A stretch of DNA of 64,000 nucleotides from SB11 sp037968475. Its GTDB lineage: Bacteria; Bacteroidota; Bacteroidia; UBA8524. The position numbers were made by a program, and so were the translations under genes. Positions within the stretch are counted from its first letter, which is position 1. Each line of letters starts with the position of its first letter. This document shows positions 1 to 9,003 of this stretch, in pieces. Where the stretch lies: positions 1-64,000 of the forward strand of contig JBBKVO010000053.1 of NCBI GenBank assembly GCA_037968475.1, read 5' to 3'. Under the pieces are notes generated by a model. It searched no databases and was not told the DNA's origin. It saw only the letters and a program-made list of their open reading frames with translations.

Positions 1-47
1 CGCCTGCGGCGTGCCCCTCTCTCTTTTTATAATTGACTTAAATCTAA
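1..47. other. window edge, non-coding
   Basis: Forty-seven bases downstream of the AsmA-like gene's stop. They contain the pyrimidine stretch GCCCCTCTCTCTTTTT, which resembles the left arm of the CCCCTCTCT hairpin at 6734-6757. The match is too short to call a repeat copy. Confidence 0.3.
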
Positions 48-2894
48 TTATTTCCTCAAAGTATTATCTTTTCCCTCTTCAGCATCTTTCACCAATTTAT
101 CAGCTTGTTGGCGTGCTTCATTTACCACACCATCGGCTTTTGTATCAGCTTCGGCCACTACCCTATCAGCCTTGGTACGTGCTTCTTCTTTTAGCTTATC
201 CGCCACTTTTTCCGCAGCTCTTTTAGCCAATGGATTACTGCCTGCCAATTTCACTTTCTCCTCGGCTTGTTTATCCGCTTCGGCAGTAATAGCGTCAGCT
301 TGTTTGCGGGCTTCGGCTTTCAAAGCATCAGCCTTTTTCTGAGCATCGGCTATTAGTTTATCGCCTGCTGCTTTAGCTGCATCAATTCGTTTTTGCAATT
401 CATTATCCACCTTGTCTATCGCTTTTTCTTTCTCTTCGTTCAGCTTTTGCTTGGCAGCATCTTTTACATTATCAAGCGTGTTTTTAGCAATTTCTTTAAG
501 GCTGGTTTTTATTACAGGGCTAGTGGTAAAACCGCCTATTAACGCATTTACATTTATTACTTCGCTAGGTTTTAAATCAATACCTTTTTTACCTACTTCG
601 GCCAGCATATTATCCAGTGCATTATTAGCACCACTGCCAAATAAACTGCGGGGTATGCCTAGTTTTACGTCATAATCTAATGACTGATCGATGCCGGATG
701 AACCTGCTACCAACATATTAACTCCATTGGTGGCCAAATTAAAAGGCTCAACACTTATGCGGCCATCTTCAATTTTAAACAGCAAAAGTATTTTTTGTAA
801 ATCTATCGATTGTAGTTTATCAACTTTTAAAGTACTTGATAGTTTGCTTAAAGGCGGATAACCCGTTAATGATGCTTTTGGTATTTCAAGTTTTCCGCTA
901 CTGGTAAGGCTATTAAAAATTGGCATCATATCGCCACCCAAAAGGGTATTCATATCAAAGTTTGCCGATATTCTTCCGGTAAGGTATTGGGCTATGGGTG
1001 CAAGTTTTTGCACAGTATTCATATACTTAAAGGCTTCGCCGGCATCAATAGCAGTTACAACAAATTTTAGTTTAGTTTCAGGCTTAGTAGGGTTTTGGGT
1101 ACTATACAAACCATCCATTTTTACACTACCGCCAAATATATTGGTGTGCACATTGTTTAGCGTAATAGCTTGGTTGGCTACTATGGCTTGACCACCCATA
1201 TTAGTCAAATCAAGATTATCATACAAAAAGCGGTTAAAATTTAAGTTTAAAGTGAAATCAATGTTTTTAGGCACTTCAACAACTTGTAGTGGCAAGGTAT
1301 CAGTAGGTTGTGGAGTTTCTGTACCGTTGGTTTCACCCGTCAAGTATTGATTGGCATCAAACAAGTTAGATTTTACATCCAAACTTCCTTTTAGTACTCC
1401 ATCGCCTAAGAAATAAGCAAAAAAGTTGCTCAAACTACCTTTCATACTTATATCACTATTACCCAAAGTAGCAACAAATGCAGGTAACTCAACCGTTTTT
1501 GGGTTAAAGTTTAGCTGTGCAGTGCTTATAGTGGTTTTGGGTAAACTATCGGTATTATATACCACATTAGTAGCGGTGATACTGCCTGCGGCATTAAAAT
1601 CTTCGTAATTTCCTTTTTCCAAAGTTGATACACGCCCTTTGGCACTCATATCGGCAGCTATTAAACCGCTAAGTACAGTACCTTTTTCTAGGGGAACTAA
1701 TGTAGCAACTTGTGCTAAATCAACCCTACCTTTTACATTCATATCTACATAAGGGTCGGTAGTTGGGTTTTTAGCCAATAGTTTTGCATTAAAAGGCTCG
1801 TTAGCCAATACAAAATCAAACTGTTTAAGGTCAATAACCGTGTGGTCAATCACACCATCAGGATTGTTCACGTTCAGGTTCACAAAAATACCTTTCATAT
1901 CACTAGGCATATCGGGGTATTTAAACGTTCCGTTATCTATTGATAGATTAAGATTGAAGGCAGGCAGGCTATTATCATTATAAATACCTTTTACCATACC
2001 GTCAAGTCCCATTTTACCAGTAGTCTTCACCGCTCCAAAATCTTTGGTAAACACAGCTGGTACAAGTGATAAAATATTTTTGAACTCTGTTTTCTTAGCC
2101 GCAAACTTCAAATCCATTTCTATATCGTCGGCAGGCATAGCTATAAATCCATCAAAGCCTGCAAATAGCTCATTCAGTTGAAGTTCATTTTCTTTAAAAG
2201 TAAATTTAAACTGCTTCATATCCATATCTATTTCAGCCTCAAGTGTTGCTTTTACTTTGCTTAGGTAGTTTAATCCATCCATGCCAAACGTAACGGCTTG
2301 TGCTTCGGTATGAGTTTTCAGAGTAAAAAGGTCTTGAGTAAAATCGCCGCTTAGTTGGTGGTTCACCCCTTCAAGAGCCGTGTATATACCACCCTCTTGG
2401 TCGTCGTATACAATACGTCCATTAGCAATTACCAACTTTTTCAGTCCAAGCTTAAAGGCTGAAGCAGTATCGGCAGGTTCTTCCGAAGTAGTATCGGTAG
2501 AAGGTTTCATTATATCCCAATTGGGTTTGCCGTCCTTCCCTATTTTGGCATATATACGAGGTTGATCTAAAACTATTGAAGTGATTTGAATTTTATCACC
2601 TGAAATAACAGACATTATATCAAGCGTAGCACTAAAGTTTTTTACTGATATTAAGGTATCAGCAACAGTACTATCGGCAATGCTAAAGTTTTTTAGTTTT
2701 ATGGTAAACTGGGGGAAGTTTTTAAATAAACTAAGGCTAACATCATTATCAAAATCAACTGTGGCAGTTAGTTGTTTATTGGCTTCGGCTTTTACCAACT
2801 CAACAATTTTTCCTTTAAACATAAAGGGCAACGCTATTATTACTGCCAATAGCACTACTACAACAATGGCCAAAATTTTAAAAAACTTCTTCAT
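48..2894 (-). CDS. AsmA-family envelope protein with Ala/Lys-rich coiled tail
   Basis: A 948-residue protein. One N-terminal membrane segment (about residues 7-26) is followed by a short basic/acidic linker, then a long beta-rich region with repeated short strands such as 'DGLNYLSKVKATLEAEIDMD'. This is the layout of AsmA/TamB-like proteins, which are anchored in the inner membrane and span the periplasm. Known family members are linked to outer-membrane assembly and phospholipid transport; that role here is inference. From about residue 800 the composition changes to an Ala/Lys/Glu/Asp-rich helical stretch with recurring 'A(D/E)A.KQAD' units to the end, which is not part of the usual AsmA domain. 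The ATG at 2892-2894 directly precedes the membrane segment. It is transcribed leftward after sppA, 205 bp away. Confidence 0.8.
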   Translation of the reverse strand: MKKFFKILAIVVVVLLAVIIALPFMFKGKIVELVKAEANKQLTATVDFDNDVSLSLFKNFPQFTIKLKNFSIADSTVADTLISVKNFSATLDIMSVISGDKIQITSIVLDQPRIYAKIGKDGKPNWDIMKPSTDTTSEEPADTASAFKLGLKKLVIANGRIVYDDQEGGIYTALEGVNHQLSGDFTQDLFTLKTHTEAQAVTFGMDGLNYLSKVKATLEAEIDMDMKQFKFTFKENELQLNELFAGFDGFIAMPADDIEMDLKFAAKKTEFKNILSLVPAVFTKDFGAVKTTGKMGLDGMVKGIYNDNSLPAFNLNLSIDNGTFKYPDMPSDMKGIFVNLNVNNPDGVIDHTVIDLKQFDFVLANEPFNAKLLAKNPTTDPYVDMNVKGRVDLAQVATLVPLEKGTVLSGLIAADMSAKGRVSTLEKGNYEDFNAAGSITATNVVYNTDSLPKTTISTAQLNFNPKTVELPAFVATLGNSDISMKGSLSNFFAYFLGDGVLKGSLDVKSNLFDANQYLTGETNGTETPQPTDTLPLQVVEVPKNIDFTLNLNFNRFLYDNLDLTNMGGQAIVANQAITLNNVHTNIFGGSVKMDGLYSTQNPTKPETKLKFVVTAIDAGEAFKYMNTVQKLAPIAQYLTGRISANFDMNTLLGGDMMPIFNSLTSSGKLEIPKASLTGYPPLSKLSSTLKVDKLQSIDLQKILLLFKIEDGRISVEPFNLATNGVNMLVAGSSGIDQSLDYDVKLGIPRSLFGSGANNALDNMLAEVGKKGIDLKPSEVINVNALIGGFTTSPVIKTSLKEIAKNTLDNVKDAAKQKLNEEKEKAIDKVDNELQKRIDAAKAAGDKLIADAQKKADALKAEARKQADAITAEADKQAEEKVKLAGSNPLAKRAAEKVADKLKEEARTKADRVVAEADTKADGVVNEARQQADKLVKDAEEGKDNTLRK

Positions 2895-3041
2895 ATATTT
2901 TTGTTCTACTTTACAAAGCTACTAAACATTAGCAACTGTGGTATTAACCCAACGTTTATCATTAAGAATATAATATACTACATACAGTAATTGTGCCTTT
3001 TATGAGTATACCCCACTATAATAGCACCGCCCTATAAACAA

Positions 3042-3080
3042 TCAGCGCCAAGTAGAATATAAATTCTTGCTTGACGCTGA
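3042..3080 (-). terminator. possible weak terminator after sppA
   Basis: Inverted repeat TCAGCGCCAAG (3042-3052) and CTTGACGCTGA (3070-3080), with one mismatch and a 17-nt loop, lies just beyond the sppA stop. On the minus strand it is followed by only a weak T tract, so termination is uncertain. Confidence 0.35.
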
Positions 3081-3099
3081 CTTATAAAATATTTTAGCT

Positions 3100-4881
3100 C
3101 TACTCAATAGTTACTTCAAAAGGCATACGAGTTTGTATACCCTGATAACGGATTGCACGGCGCATTTGTAGGTAGTACTTATAGTTTTCGCCAAGTTCTT
3201 CTTGCAAAAACTTAGCTTTTGTTTCAGCACTCATACCTGTAAGTATTTCTTCAAACGGACTTTTTTGTATGGGCAGTTCTTTAATTTTATAATTGGTTAA
3301 TCCACCTTTTTTAGCGGCCAAATCAATAGCGGTTTGCAAACCACCTATCACATCCACCAATCCACGCGCTTTAGCATCATTACCTGTCCACACACGGCCT
3401 TGCGCTATTTCGTGCACAGCGGCAGTATCCATACCACGTCCTTTTGATACAACGTTCAAAAACTGAACGTATACCTCGTTAACATAGTTTTGTATTATAG
3501 CACGTTCGCCTTCAGTAAGCGGACGGTCTACACGACCTAAGTCGGCAAACTCACCTTTTTTCACACCATCAATGGTTATACCCAGCTTGTCATTCAATAA
3601 TTTTTGCATGGTGGGGAACATACCAAATACACCTATCGAACCTGTAATAGTATTGGGCTGTGCTACAATAGTATCGGCAGCCATAGCAATATAATACCCG
3701 CCTGATGCGGCTACATCGCCCATAGAAACTATAAGGGGTTTTTCTTTTTTAAGTAATGATAACTCACGCAAAATAACATCTGATGCCATTGCGCTACCTC
3801 CCGGTGAGTTGATGCGCAATACAACAGCTTTTACTTTATCATCATCACGGGCTTTAATAATTGCCTCTCTAAACGAGGCAGAACCTACTGTTTCTGCATC
3901 ACCATTACCATCAACAATATCACCAACGGCATATAGTATAGCTATTTTACCTTGGCTTTTTCCTTCGTCTTCTTTTTTGGTGGGGCTTACTTTGCTGTAG
4001 CTGTATGGGCTAATAAAATTAATATCGTCTTTTTTATCAATGCCTAATTCTTCACGGATAACCTTTAATACCTCATCCTGATAAGCCAATTGGTCTATCA
4101 TTTTCAAATCAACAGCACTTTGGGCACTACGTATTTGCATTTGCTCGGCTATTTGGCGCACTTGCTCTGCTTCCATGTTACGGCTTTTCGCTATCCCATC
4201 TATATAGGTACTAAATAGCGAGCTAAGGTATACATCTATTTGTTGGCGATTTTCAGGGCTTAGTTTGTCTAATAAAAATGGCTCTACAGCTCCTTTAAAT
4301 TTACCTACTTTAAATACTTGCATCTCTATTCCCATTTTATCAAGTGCACCTTTAAAAAATGTAATAGTACTTGCCATACCGTTAAAAATCATTTCGCCCG
4401 CAGGGTTCATGTATATTTTATCGGCAGTTGATGCAAGGTAATAAGCCTTTTCGCTATATAGCTCGCCATAAGCGTATACAAACTTTTTCGATTTTTTAAA
4501 ATCGATAATTGTATTTCGCAAATCTTCAAGCGCAGCATATCCTGCACTAAACGATGGACTAAACTCCATGTATATACCACTAACTTTAGGGTCGTCTTTG
4601 GCGTTTTGTATACTACGAATAATATCAGTTAAGCCTGCTTTTTTACTACTTTCAAACGTATTGAAATTTATCATTTCAAACGGATTCTTATTGGTGCGCT
4701 CTTCTAAATATTCATTCAAATCAAGTTTAAGCACGGTATTGGTTTTCACCTTCACCTCTTTTTCGGTTTCAAGCCTAGATACCTGTGCTACTATAATGCC
4801 TATTACTATAAGAATAAGAAGTATACCTGCAATGATGAACCCTGTCATCGATGCAAGCATCATTTTAAAAAACTGTTTCAT
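3100..4881 (-). CDS. sppA: signal peptide peptidase SppA (67 kDa type)
   Basis: A 593-residue membrane-anchored serine protease that degrades cleaved signal peptides. A transmembrane segment at about residues 13-34 is followed by two tandem crotonase-fold S49 domains (about 55-290 and 310-560). The length matches the long SppA form of E. coli rather than the short archaeal or Bacillus form. The family's Ser-Lys dyad is visible: Ser393 in 'AASGGYY' of the second domain and a Lys in 'VGKFKGAVEPF' of the first (Lys196 is the likely general base). The ATG at 4881 immediately precedes the membrane anchor. The nuclease gene lies 19 bp upstream on the same strand, so the two may be cotranscribed. 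Confidence 0.95.
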   Translation of the reverse strand: MKQFFKMMLASMTGFIIAGILLILIVIGIIVAQVSRLETEKEVKVKTNTVLKLDLNEYLEERTNKNPFEMINFNTFESSKKAGLTDIIRSIQNAKDDPKVSGIYMEFSPSFSAGYAALEDLRNTIIDFKKSKKFVYAYGELYSEKAYYLASTADKIYMNPAGEMIFNGMASTITFFKGALDKMGIEMQVFKVGKFKGAVEPFLLDKLSPENRQQIDVYLSSLFSTYIDGIAKSRNMEAEQVRQIAEQMQIRSAQSAVDLKMIDQLAYQDEVLKVIREELGIDKKDDINFISPYSYSKVSPTKKEDEGKSQGKIAILYAVGDIVDGNGDAETVGSASFREAIIKARDDDKVKAVVLRINSPGGSAMASDVILRELSLLKKEKPLIVSMGDVAASGGYYIAMAADTIVAQPNTITGSIGVFGMFPTMQKLLNDKLGITIDGVKKGEFADLGRVDRPLTEGERAIIQNYVNEVYVQFLNVVSKGRGMDTAAVHEIAQGRVWTGNDAKARGLVDVIGGLQTAIDLAAKKGGLTNYKIKELPIQKSPFEEILTGMSAETKAKFLQEELGENYKYYLQMRRAIRYQGIQTRMPFEVTIE

Positions 4882-4900
4882 TTATATGCCTTTTATGATA

Positions 4901-6499
4901 TTAATACTTTACAAGTTTGGTAACAGAACTCAATGTCCCGTCATTTACTTGTACAAAGTAACAACCAGTTGGCAGGGCTGATAGATTTAATTCGGTAAAA
5001 CTTTCATTTAAAACGGTAGAATGAACTTGCTTACCTGCTATATCATAAAACAATACTTGGCAGGGGTAGTGCAATGTTTTATCGGCTTGTAAGTATATTG
5101 ATGATGTGGCGGGATTAGGATAAACACTAATATTAGCACGTTGTACATCGCTAATACCTAAGCCTGATACATTAGCATTAAACGCTAGTATAGTTTGTAG
5201 GCCGCCTTGAATTTGAAGGCTAAAAGAATCGGTAAAATTATTACCAGCATTTTTACCTATAAACCTAAACGATATAAAGCGTGATTCGCGGGGTTGGATG
5301 GTAAATGCGCCTTCAGCCGTTGAACTTACATTGGGCTGAGGTTTTGGGGTAAGTTTTGCCAAAACCAAATCAACAGCTGCATTGCCTGTATTGGTAATTA
5401 CCACACCGTGATTTATAGTATCGTTTAAGGGTACATAACCAAAGTGAACGGGTTGAGTATACGTTAGCGAAATGGTTTTAATAGCTGCGGGTGCTACTCC
5501 TGCAAAGTTGTTAATACGTTCAATAAATTCAGGATGATCTACATAAGGGTTGCGATTAGCTTGTGCCTGATACGCTTTTTCATTTCGCAATGAATCAGCA
5601 GCAGTGGGTGGAAACTTTAAAGCCCACTCGCGCAATAACTCTTCTTGAGGATCGAAAAAACCTGTAAAATCTTGGTAGCGGGTTACCATATACAACATGG
5701 CCCTTGCTGCATTTCCTTTGTGTTCATTACGAGGTTCAAATTTCTGATTGTCGGATAATGAACCGCCCACCATCCATACGGGTGAGGTAACAATACCAAA
5801 AGGATCGTTACTACGGCGTGTATTAGCTGAACCATCGGCAGGAAATAAATGGTGTACATCAGACTGCATTGGGTCTGAAGAACCAAACTTACTTTGCGGG
5901 AAAGTGTGCTCGGCAGTAAAGCTATTTGCATTTGCCCCTGCACGAGTATTAAATGTAGCTACACGACCAGTGTAAACACAGGTTACATCGCCATTAACAT
6001 TATCAACAACACTATACATATTATCACGTACAATATTATAGCCTAATACATTATGTCCCAGTGTGGTTCGGGTTTTAAGCGCGGCAAGTAAATCAGCATC
6101 CCAAAGGTTTTGCGTACTATTATAAAACGAGCCTGAAAAAAATCCTGTACCTATAAGGTGTGCTGTAACTGTACCATAAGGGCTATTGCTTATTACCATA
6201 AACTTATCGTTGTAGGTAACATTTTGGCGAGGCTTAAAGGTAATTTTTACTGTTTTTGCTGTTTTTGCAGGTATATCTATTAGGCTATCACTCACCGTAA
6301 AATCTTTGTTAGTGGTTTTTAGGCGAACACCCTGCATATCATAAGGCGCATCATTAGTAATAGTAATGTTTACTGTTGATGACAGGTTTTGGAATAATGT
6401 GCCGTACTTTACAGTATCTATTGATACTTGTAGTTTTTGTGCTTGTAGCGAAACAGCGCATAGCAGCCCCGCAATAGCTATAACAATTTTCTTATTCAT
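4901..6499 (-). CDS. secreted endonuclease I-family nuclease with T9SS sorting domain
   Basis: 532 residues. Signal peptide at residues 1-21 (cleavage after 'LQAQ'). An Ig-like/choice-of-anchor domain (about 25-120) precedes an EndA-type nuclease domain (about 125-330). The domain carries the beta-beta-alpha-metal signature 'EHTFPQ' (Glu197-His198) and 'DVHHLFP' (His216-His217), followed by 'SNDPFG'. A second beta-sandwich (about 340-440) leads to a T9SS type A domain beginning 'ISVYPNPATSS'. The enzyme should cut DNA non-specifically outside the cell or on its surface, for nutrient scavenging or biofilm turnover (inference). It precedes sppA on the same strand by 19 bp. Confidence 0.9.
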   Translation of the reverse strand: MNKKIVIAIAGLLCAVSLQAQKLQVSIDTVKYGTLFQNLSSTVNITITNDAPYDMQGVRLKTTNKDFTVSDSLIDIPAKTAKTVKITFKPRQNVTYNDKFMVISNSPYGTVTAHLIGTGFFSGSFYNSTQNLWDADLLAALKTRTTLGHNVLGYNIVRDNMYSVVDNVNGDVTCVYTGRVATFNTRAGANANSFTAEHTFPQSKFGSSDPMQSDVHHLFPADGSANTRRSNDPFGIVTSPVWMVGGSLSDNQKFEPRNEHKGNAARAMLYMVTRYQDFTGFFDPQEELLREWALKFPPTAADSLRNEKAYQAQANRNPYVDHPEFIERINNFAGVAPAAIKTISLTYTQPVHFGYVPLNDTINHGVVITNTGNAAVDLVLAKLTPKPQPNVSSTAEGAFTIQPRESRFISFRFIGKNAGNNFTDSFSLQIQGGLQTILAFNANVSGLGISDVQRANISVYPNPATSSIYLQADKTLHYPCQVLFYDIAGKQVHSTVLNESFTELNLSALPTGCYFVQVNDGTLSSVTKLVKY

Positions 6500-6580
6500 A
6501 AATAATTTACAAAATTAGACTATTGCCCTTCAACTTAAACAGTCTAAGCTGTAAAATATGTGTTATGAAATTTATCTACT

Positions 6581-6645
6581 AATAGGGTTTGAAACCCTAT
6601 TTTATGAAGTTAAGCCCTAAGCGGGATTTGAAATCCCGCTTAGGG
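6581..6645. repeat. left palindromic unit beside the transposase (palindromes A and B)
   Basis: Palindrome A has arms AATAGGGTTT and AAACCCTATT around a central G (6581-6601). Palindrome B has 15-bp perfect arms 6615-6629 and 6631-6645 around a central G (core CGGGATTT-G-AAATCCCG). Both recur in the same order and orientation right of the transposase gene at 7359-7432. The remainder of this copy (end of B plus palindrome C) lies at 6840-6887, displaced by an insert. It resembles REP/BIME units that accompany RAYT-type transposases. Confidence 0.85.
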
Positions 6646-6839
6646 GAGACTATACCCATTTACACACAACCAAAAATAGTAGTTGGTTTTAACTCACCCC
6701 TGTTTTATGGGAAAGTCGAAATCACATAAAGCGCCCCTCTCTAAAAAAAGAGAGGGGGAATTATGAACGCCTGTACTAAACTCATTATTTGGGGTGAGTT
6801 AACTAAAAAATTACCCATACGTGTAACTAGGTATAGGTT
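6646..6839. mobile_element. ~194-bp MITE-like insert inside palindrome B
   Basis: Non-coding insert flanked by an 11-bp direct repeat CCCGCTTAGGG (6635-6645 and 6840-6850), which looks like a target-site duplication. Removing insert plus one repeat restores an uninterrupted palindrome B. Its ends are imperfect inverted repeats: CTATACCCATTTACAC on the left, and GTGTAACTAGGTATAG on the right when reverse-complemented. Inside are a 12-bp inverted repeat TTAACTCACCCC/GGGGTGAGTTAA (6689-6700, 6791-6802) and a CCCCTCTCT/AGAGAGGGG hairpin (6734-6757). No coding capacity. A shorter relative is at 63846-63937. Confidence 0.7.
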
Positions 6840-6887
6840 CCCGCTTAGGGCTTAACTTTTTACAGGGTAGGAATTTATTTCCTATCC
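6840..6887. repeat. displaced right half of the left palindromic unit
   Basis: The end of palindrome B (CCCGCTTAGGGCTTAACTT, 6840-6858) is the exact 19-bp inverse of 6607-6625. Palindrome C follows (GGGTAGGAA...TTTCCTATCC, 6865-6887). Palindrome C overlaps the stop codon of the transposase gene at 6875-6877. Confidence 0.8.
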
Positions 6888-7312
6888 AAACTTTTACCCA
6901 AGCCATCTAAATAAATCATCTCATTAGCAAAATCTTTATCAGCATGATGTTCTTCTTGATTCCTTATATACCGCTTCACTGTTTCTACCATGAAAGAACT
7001 TACCGAAAATGCTCCGTAACCATCTTGCCACTCAAAATATTCATCAGTGATGTTTTGTTGCGCTAACCAAGTAGAGGTAGCACCTTTTAGGTTCTTCACT
7101 ATTTCACTAATACTATATTTTGGGTTTAGTTGTAATAACAGGTGCACATGGTCGGGCATTCCATTTATTTCAACTACTCCATATCCTTTAAAGTCTGATA
7201 TTTCGAGTATCTTATTGTATAGTATCGGTCTTACCTCATCAGTAATCAAATTTTTTCTTTTCTTCACTCCCCACACCAAATGCACCCAAAGCGATAGTTT
7301 GTTCTGGCTCAT
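6875..7312 (-). CDS. IS200-like HUH/Y1 transposase (RAYT-like)
   Basis: 145 residues, full length for the Y1 transposase fold. The HUH metal motif is 'GMPDHVHLLL' (His55, His57). The candidate nucleophilic tyrosine is Tyr115 in 'KRYIRNQEEHH', preceded by 'WQDGYGAFSVS'. Such enzymes cut and rejoin single-stranded DNA at hairpin ends. No accessory tnpB is present. The gene sits alone between two direct copies of a three-palindrome unit (6581-6887 and 7359-7460), the arrangement of REP-associated tyrosine transposases and their substrates. Intact motifs suggest it may still be active. Whether it should be called RAYT or a solo IS200 relative needs phylogeny. It separates the endonuclease gene from purB. 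Confidence 0.9.
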   Translation of the reverse strand: MSQNKLSLWVHLVWGVKKRKNLITDEVRPILYNKILEISDFKGYGVVEINGMPDHVHLLLQLNPKYSISEIVKNLKGATSTWLAQQNITDEYFEWQDGYGAFSVSSFMVETVKRYIRNQEEHHADKDFANEMIYLDGLGKSLDRK

Positions 7313-7358
7313 CTAAATTAGTTTTAAAAAGCAAATTAACCATCTTCCCTACATTATC

Positions 7359-7460
7359 AATAGGGTTTGAAACCCTATTTTATGAAGTTGTAACGCAAAG
7401 CGGGATTTGAAATCCCTCTTTGCGTTACAACTCCAAAGGGTAGAAATTTATTTCCTACCC
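7359..7460. repeat. right palindromic unit (A-B-C) beside the transposase
   Basis: Uninterrupted copy of the unit. Palindrome A is at 7359-7379 (identical in sequence to the left copy). Palindrome B has 23-bp arms (7386-7408 and 7410-7432, one mismatch) around a central G. Palindrome C is GGGTAG...CTACCC at 7438-7460. The B core CGGGATTT-G-AAATCCC is shared with the left copy but the outer arm differs (GTAACGCAAAG versus TAAGCCCTAAG). Both arms changed together, so pairing was kept. Confidence 0.85.
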
Positions 7461-7499
7461 AAAAACAACCCATAAATCTATTTAATGTAATTTCGCGGC

Positions 7500-8849
7500 A
7501 TGGAATTAAATGCCCTTACCGCCATAGCCCCCGTTGATGGGAGGTATAGAAGAGTTACCCAACCCCTTGCTCAATACTTCTCTGAATTTGGACTGATACG
7601 CTACCGTGTTTTGGTAGAGGTAGAATACCTTATATACTTGGCCGAAATACCCTTGCCACAGCTTGAAAACAAAATAAATGCTCAAGCCAAACAAGCATTA
7701 CGCGATATAGTAGCCAACTTTAGTCTTGCAGATGCAGAGACCATAAAAACTACTGAAAAAACTACCAACCACGATGTAAAGGCAGTAGAATATTTTGTAA
7801 AAGAAAAATTACAAGGTTTGGGCTTACAAGATATTAGCGAGTTTGTGCATTTTGGTCTTACCTCACAAGATATTAATAATACAGCCATTCCTCTTAGCCT
7901 TAAAGAAGGTATACAAGCCCAACTTTTACCTCAATTGCAAAACTTAATAGGCTTGCTAAACGAAAGAGCAACAGAATGGAAAGACATACCCATTTTAGCT
8001 AAAACACATGGACAGCCTGCTTCGCCAACAAAATTGGGTAAAGAAATACAGGTTTTTATAGAGCGTATAAACAACCAACTAGCACAATTAGACGCTATAC
8101 CCTATGCAGCCAAATTTGGTGGTGCTACGGGTAACTTCAACGCACACCATGTAGCCTACCCTACTATGGATTGGGCTGCATTAGGAAACCAATTTGTAAA
8201 CAACAGCTTAGGGCTAACCCGTATGCAATACACCACGCAAATAGAGCATTACGATAATTTTGCCGCCCTTTGCGATGCCCTAAAACGCATAAACAATATA
8301 TTAATTGACCTTTGCCGCGATGTTTGGACGTATATCTCAATGGATTATTTCAAACAACAACTAAAAGAAGGTGAAGTAGGTAGCAGTGCCATGCCGCATA
8401 AGGTAAACCCCATAGATTTTGAAAATGCTGAAGGAAACTTGGGTGTAGCCAATGCTTTGTTTGAGCATTTTGCAGCCAAACTACCCATTAGCCGTTTACA
8501 ACGCGACCTTACTGATAGCACAGTATTACGCAATGTGGGTTTGCCGTTAGGACACACACTTATTGCTTACGCCAGTATTATAAAAGGCTTAAACAAACTA
8601 TTGCTAAACAAAAATGCTATTGAAGCCGATTTGGATAAAAACTGGGCAGTTGTTGCTGAGGCTATACAAACCATACTGCGCCGTGAGGGATACGAAAAAC
8701 CTTACGAGGCACTAAAAGCCTTAACCCGAACTAATAGCAAAGTAACCCAACAAAGTTTGGCTGAGTTTATTGATACACTAAACGTAAGCGAGGTTTTAAA
8801 AGCAGAACTAAAAACAATAAGCCCTTTTAACTACGTAGGAATTTTTTAG
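7500..8849 (+). CDS. purB: adenylosuccinate lyase
   Basis: 449 residues, normal family length. It makes fumarate from SAICAR and from adenylosuccinate, two steps of purine synthesis, in the cytosol. The fumarase/aspartase superfamily signature 'GSSAMPHKVNP' is at residues 294-304, containing the flexible-loop catalytic Ser295/Ser296. The 'KTHGQPASPT' segment carries His170, and 'TTNHDVKAVEYF' carries His91. The ATG at 7500 begins the canonical 'MELNALTAIAPVDGRY' N-terminus. It is apparently a single-gene unit; the transposase island lies immediately upstream and may have displaced older regulatory DNA. Confidence 0.98.
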   Translation: MELNALTAIAPVDGRYRRVTQPLAQYFSEFGLIRYRVLVEVEYLIYLAEIPLPQLENKINAQAKQALRDIVANFSLADAETIKTTEKTTNHDVKAVEYFVKEKLQGLGLQDISEFVHFGLTSQDINNTAIPLSLKEGIQAQLLPQLQNLIGLLNERATEWKDIPILAKTHGQPASPTKLGKEIQVFIERINNQLAQLDAIPYAAKFGGATGNFNAHHVAYPTMDWAALGNQFVNNSLGLTRMQYTTQIEHYDNFAALCDALKRINNILIDLCRDVWTYISMDYFKQQLKEGEVGSSAMPHKVNPIDFENAEGNLGVANALFEHFAAKLPISRLQRDLTDSTVLRNVGLPLGHTLIAYASIIKGLNKLLLNKNAIEADLDKNWAVVAEAIQTILRREGYEKPYEALKALTRTNSKVTQQSLAEFIDTLNVSEVLKAELKTISPFNYVGIF

Positions 8850-8928
8850 AAATCCTAATATAACTAATAATATACTAACTATTGTTAGTAAGGTTGATTT
8901 AGAAGTATTCTAAATTGTTACTATAAAG

Positions 8929-8958
8929 TTGATAATGGGCAGCAGATACGTAAATTCG
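8929..8958 (+). promoter_or_regulatory. candidate promoter of the sdh operon
   Basis: TTG at 8929-8931, 19 bases, then TAAATTCG at 8951-8958. This is one mismatch from the Bacteroidota -7 consensus TAnnTTTG with the usual spacing, 45 bp before sdhC. Confidence 0.4.
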
Positions 8959-9003
8959 CATCATCTTTAACATACTGACCTTTCTTACACATACTGATAA
9001 AAT

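Noticed and set aside
1..40. Possible third copy of the MITE-like insert at the left edge
   Set aside because: Only a pyrimidine tract resembles the internal hairpin arm; no terminal or core sequence of the insert is present in the window.
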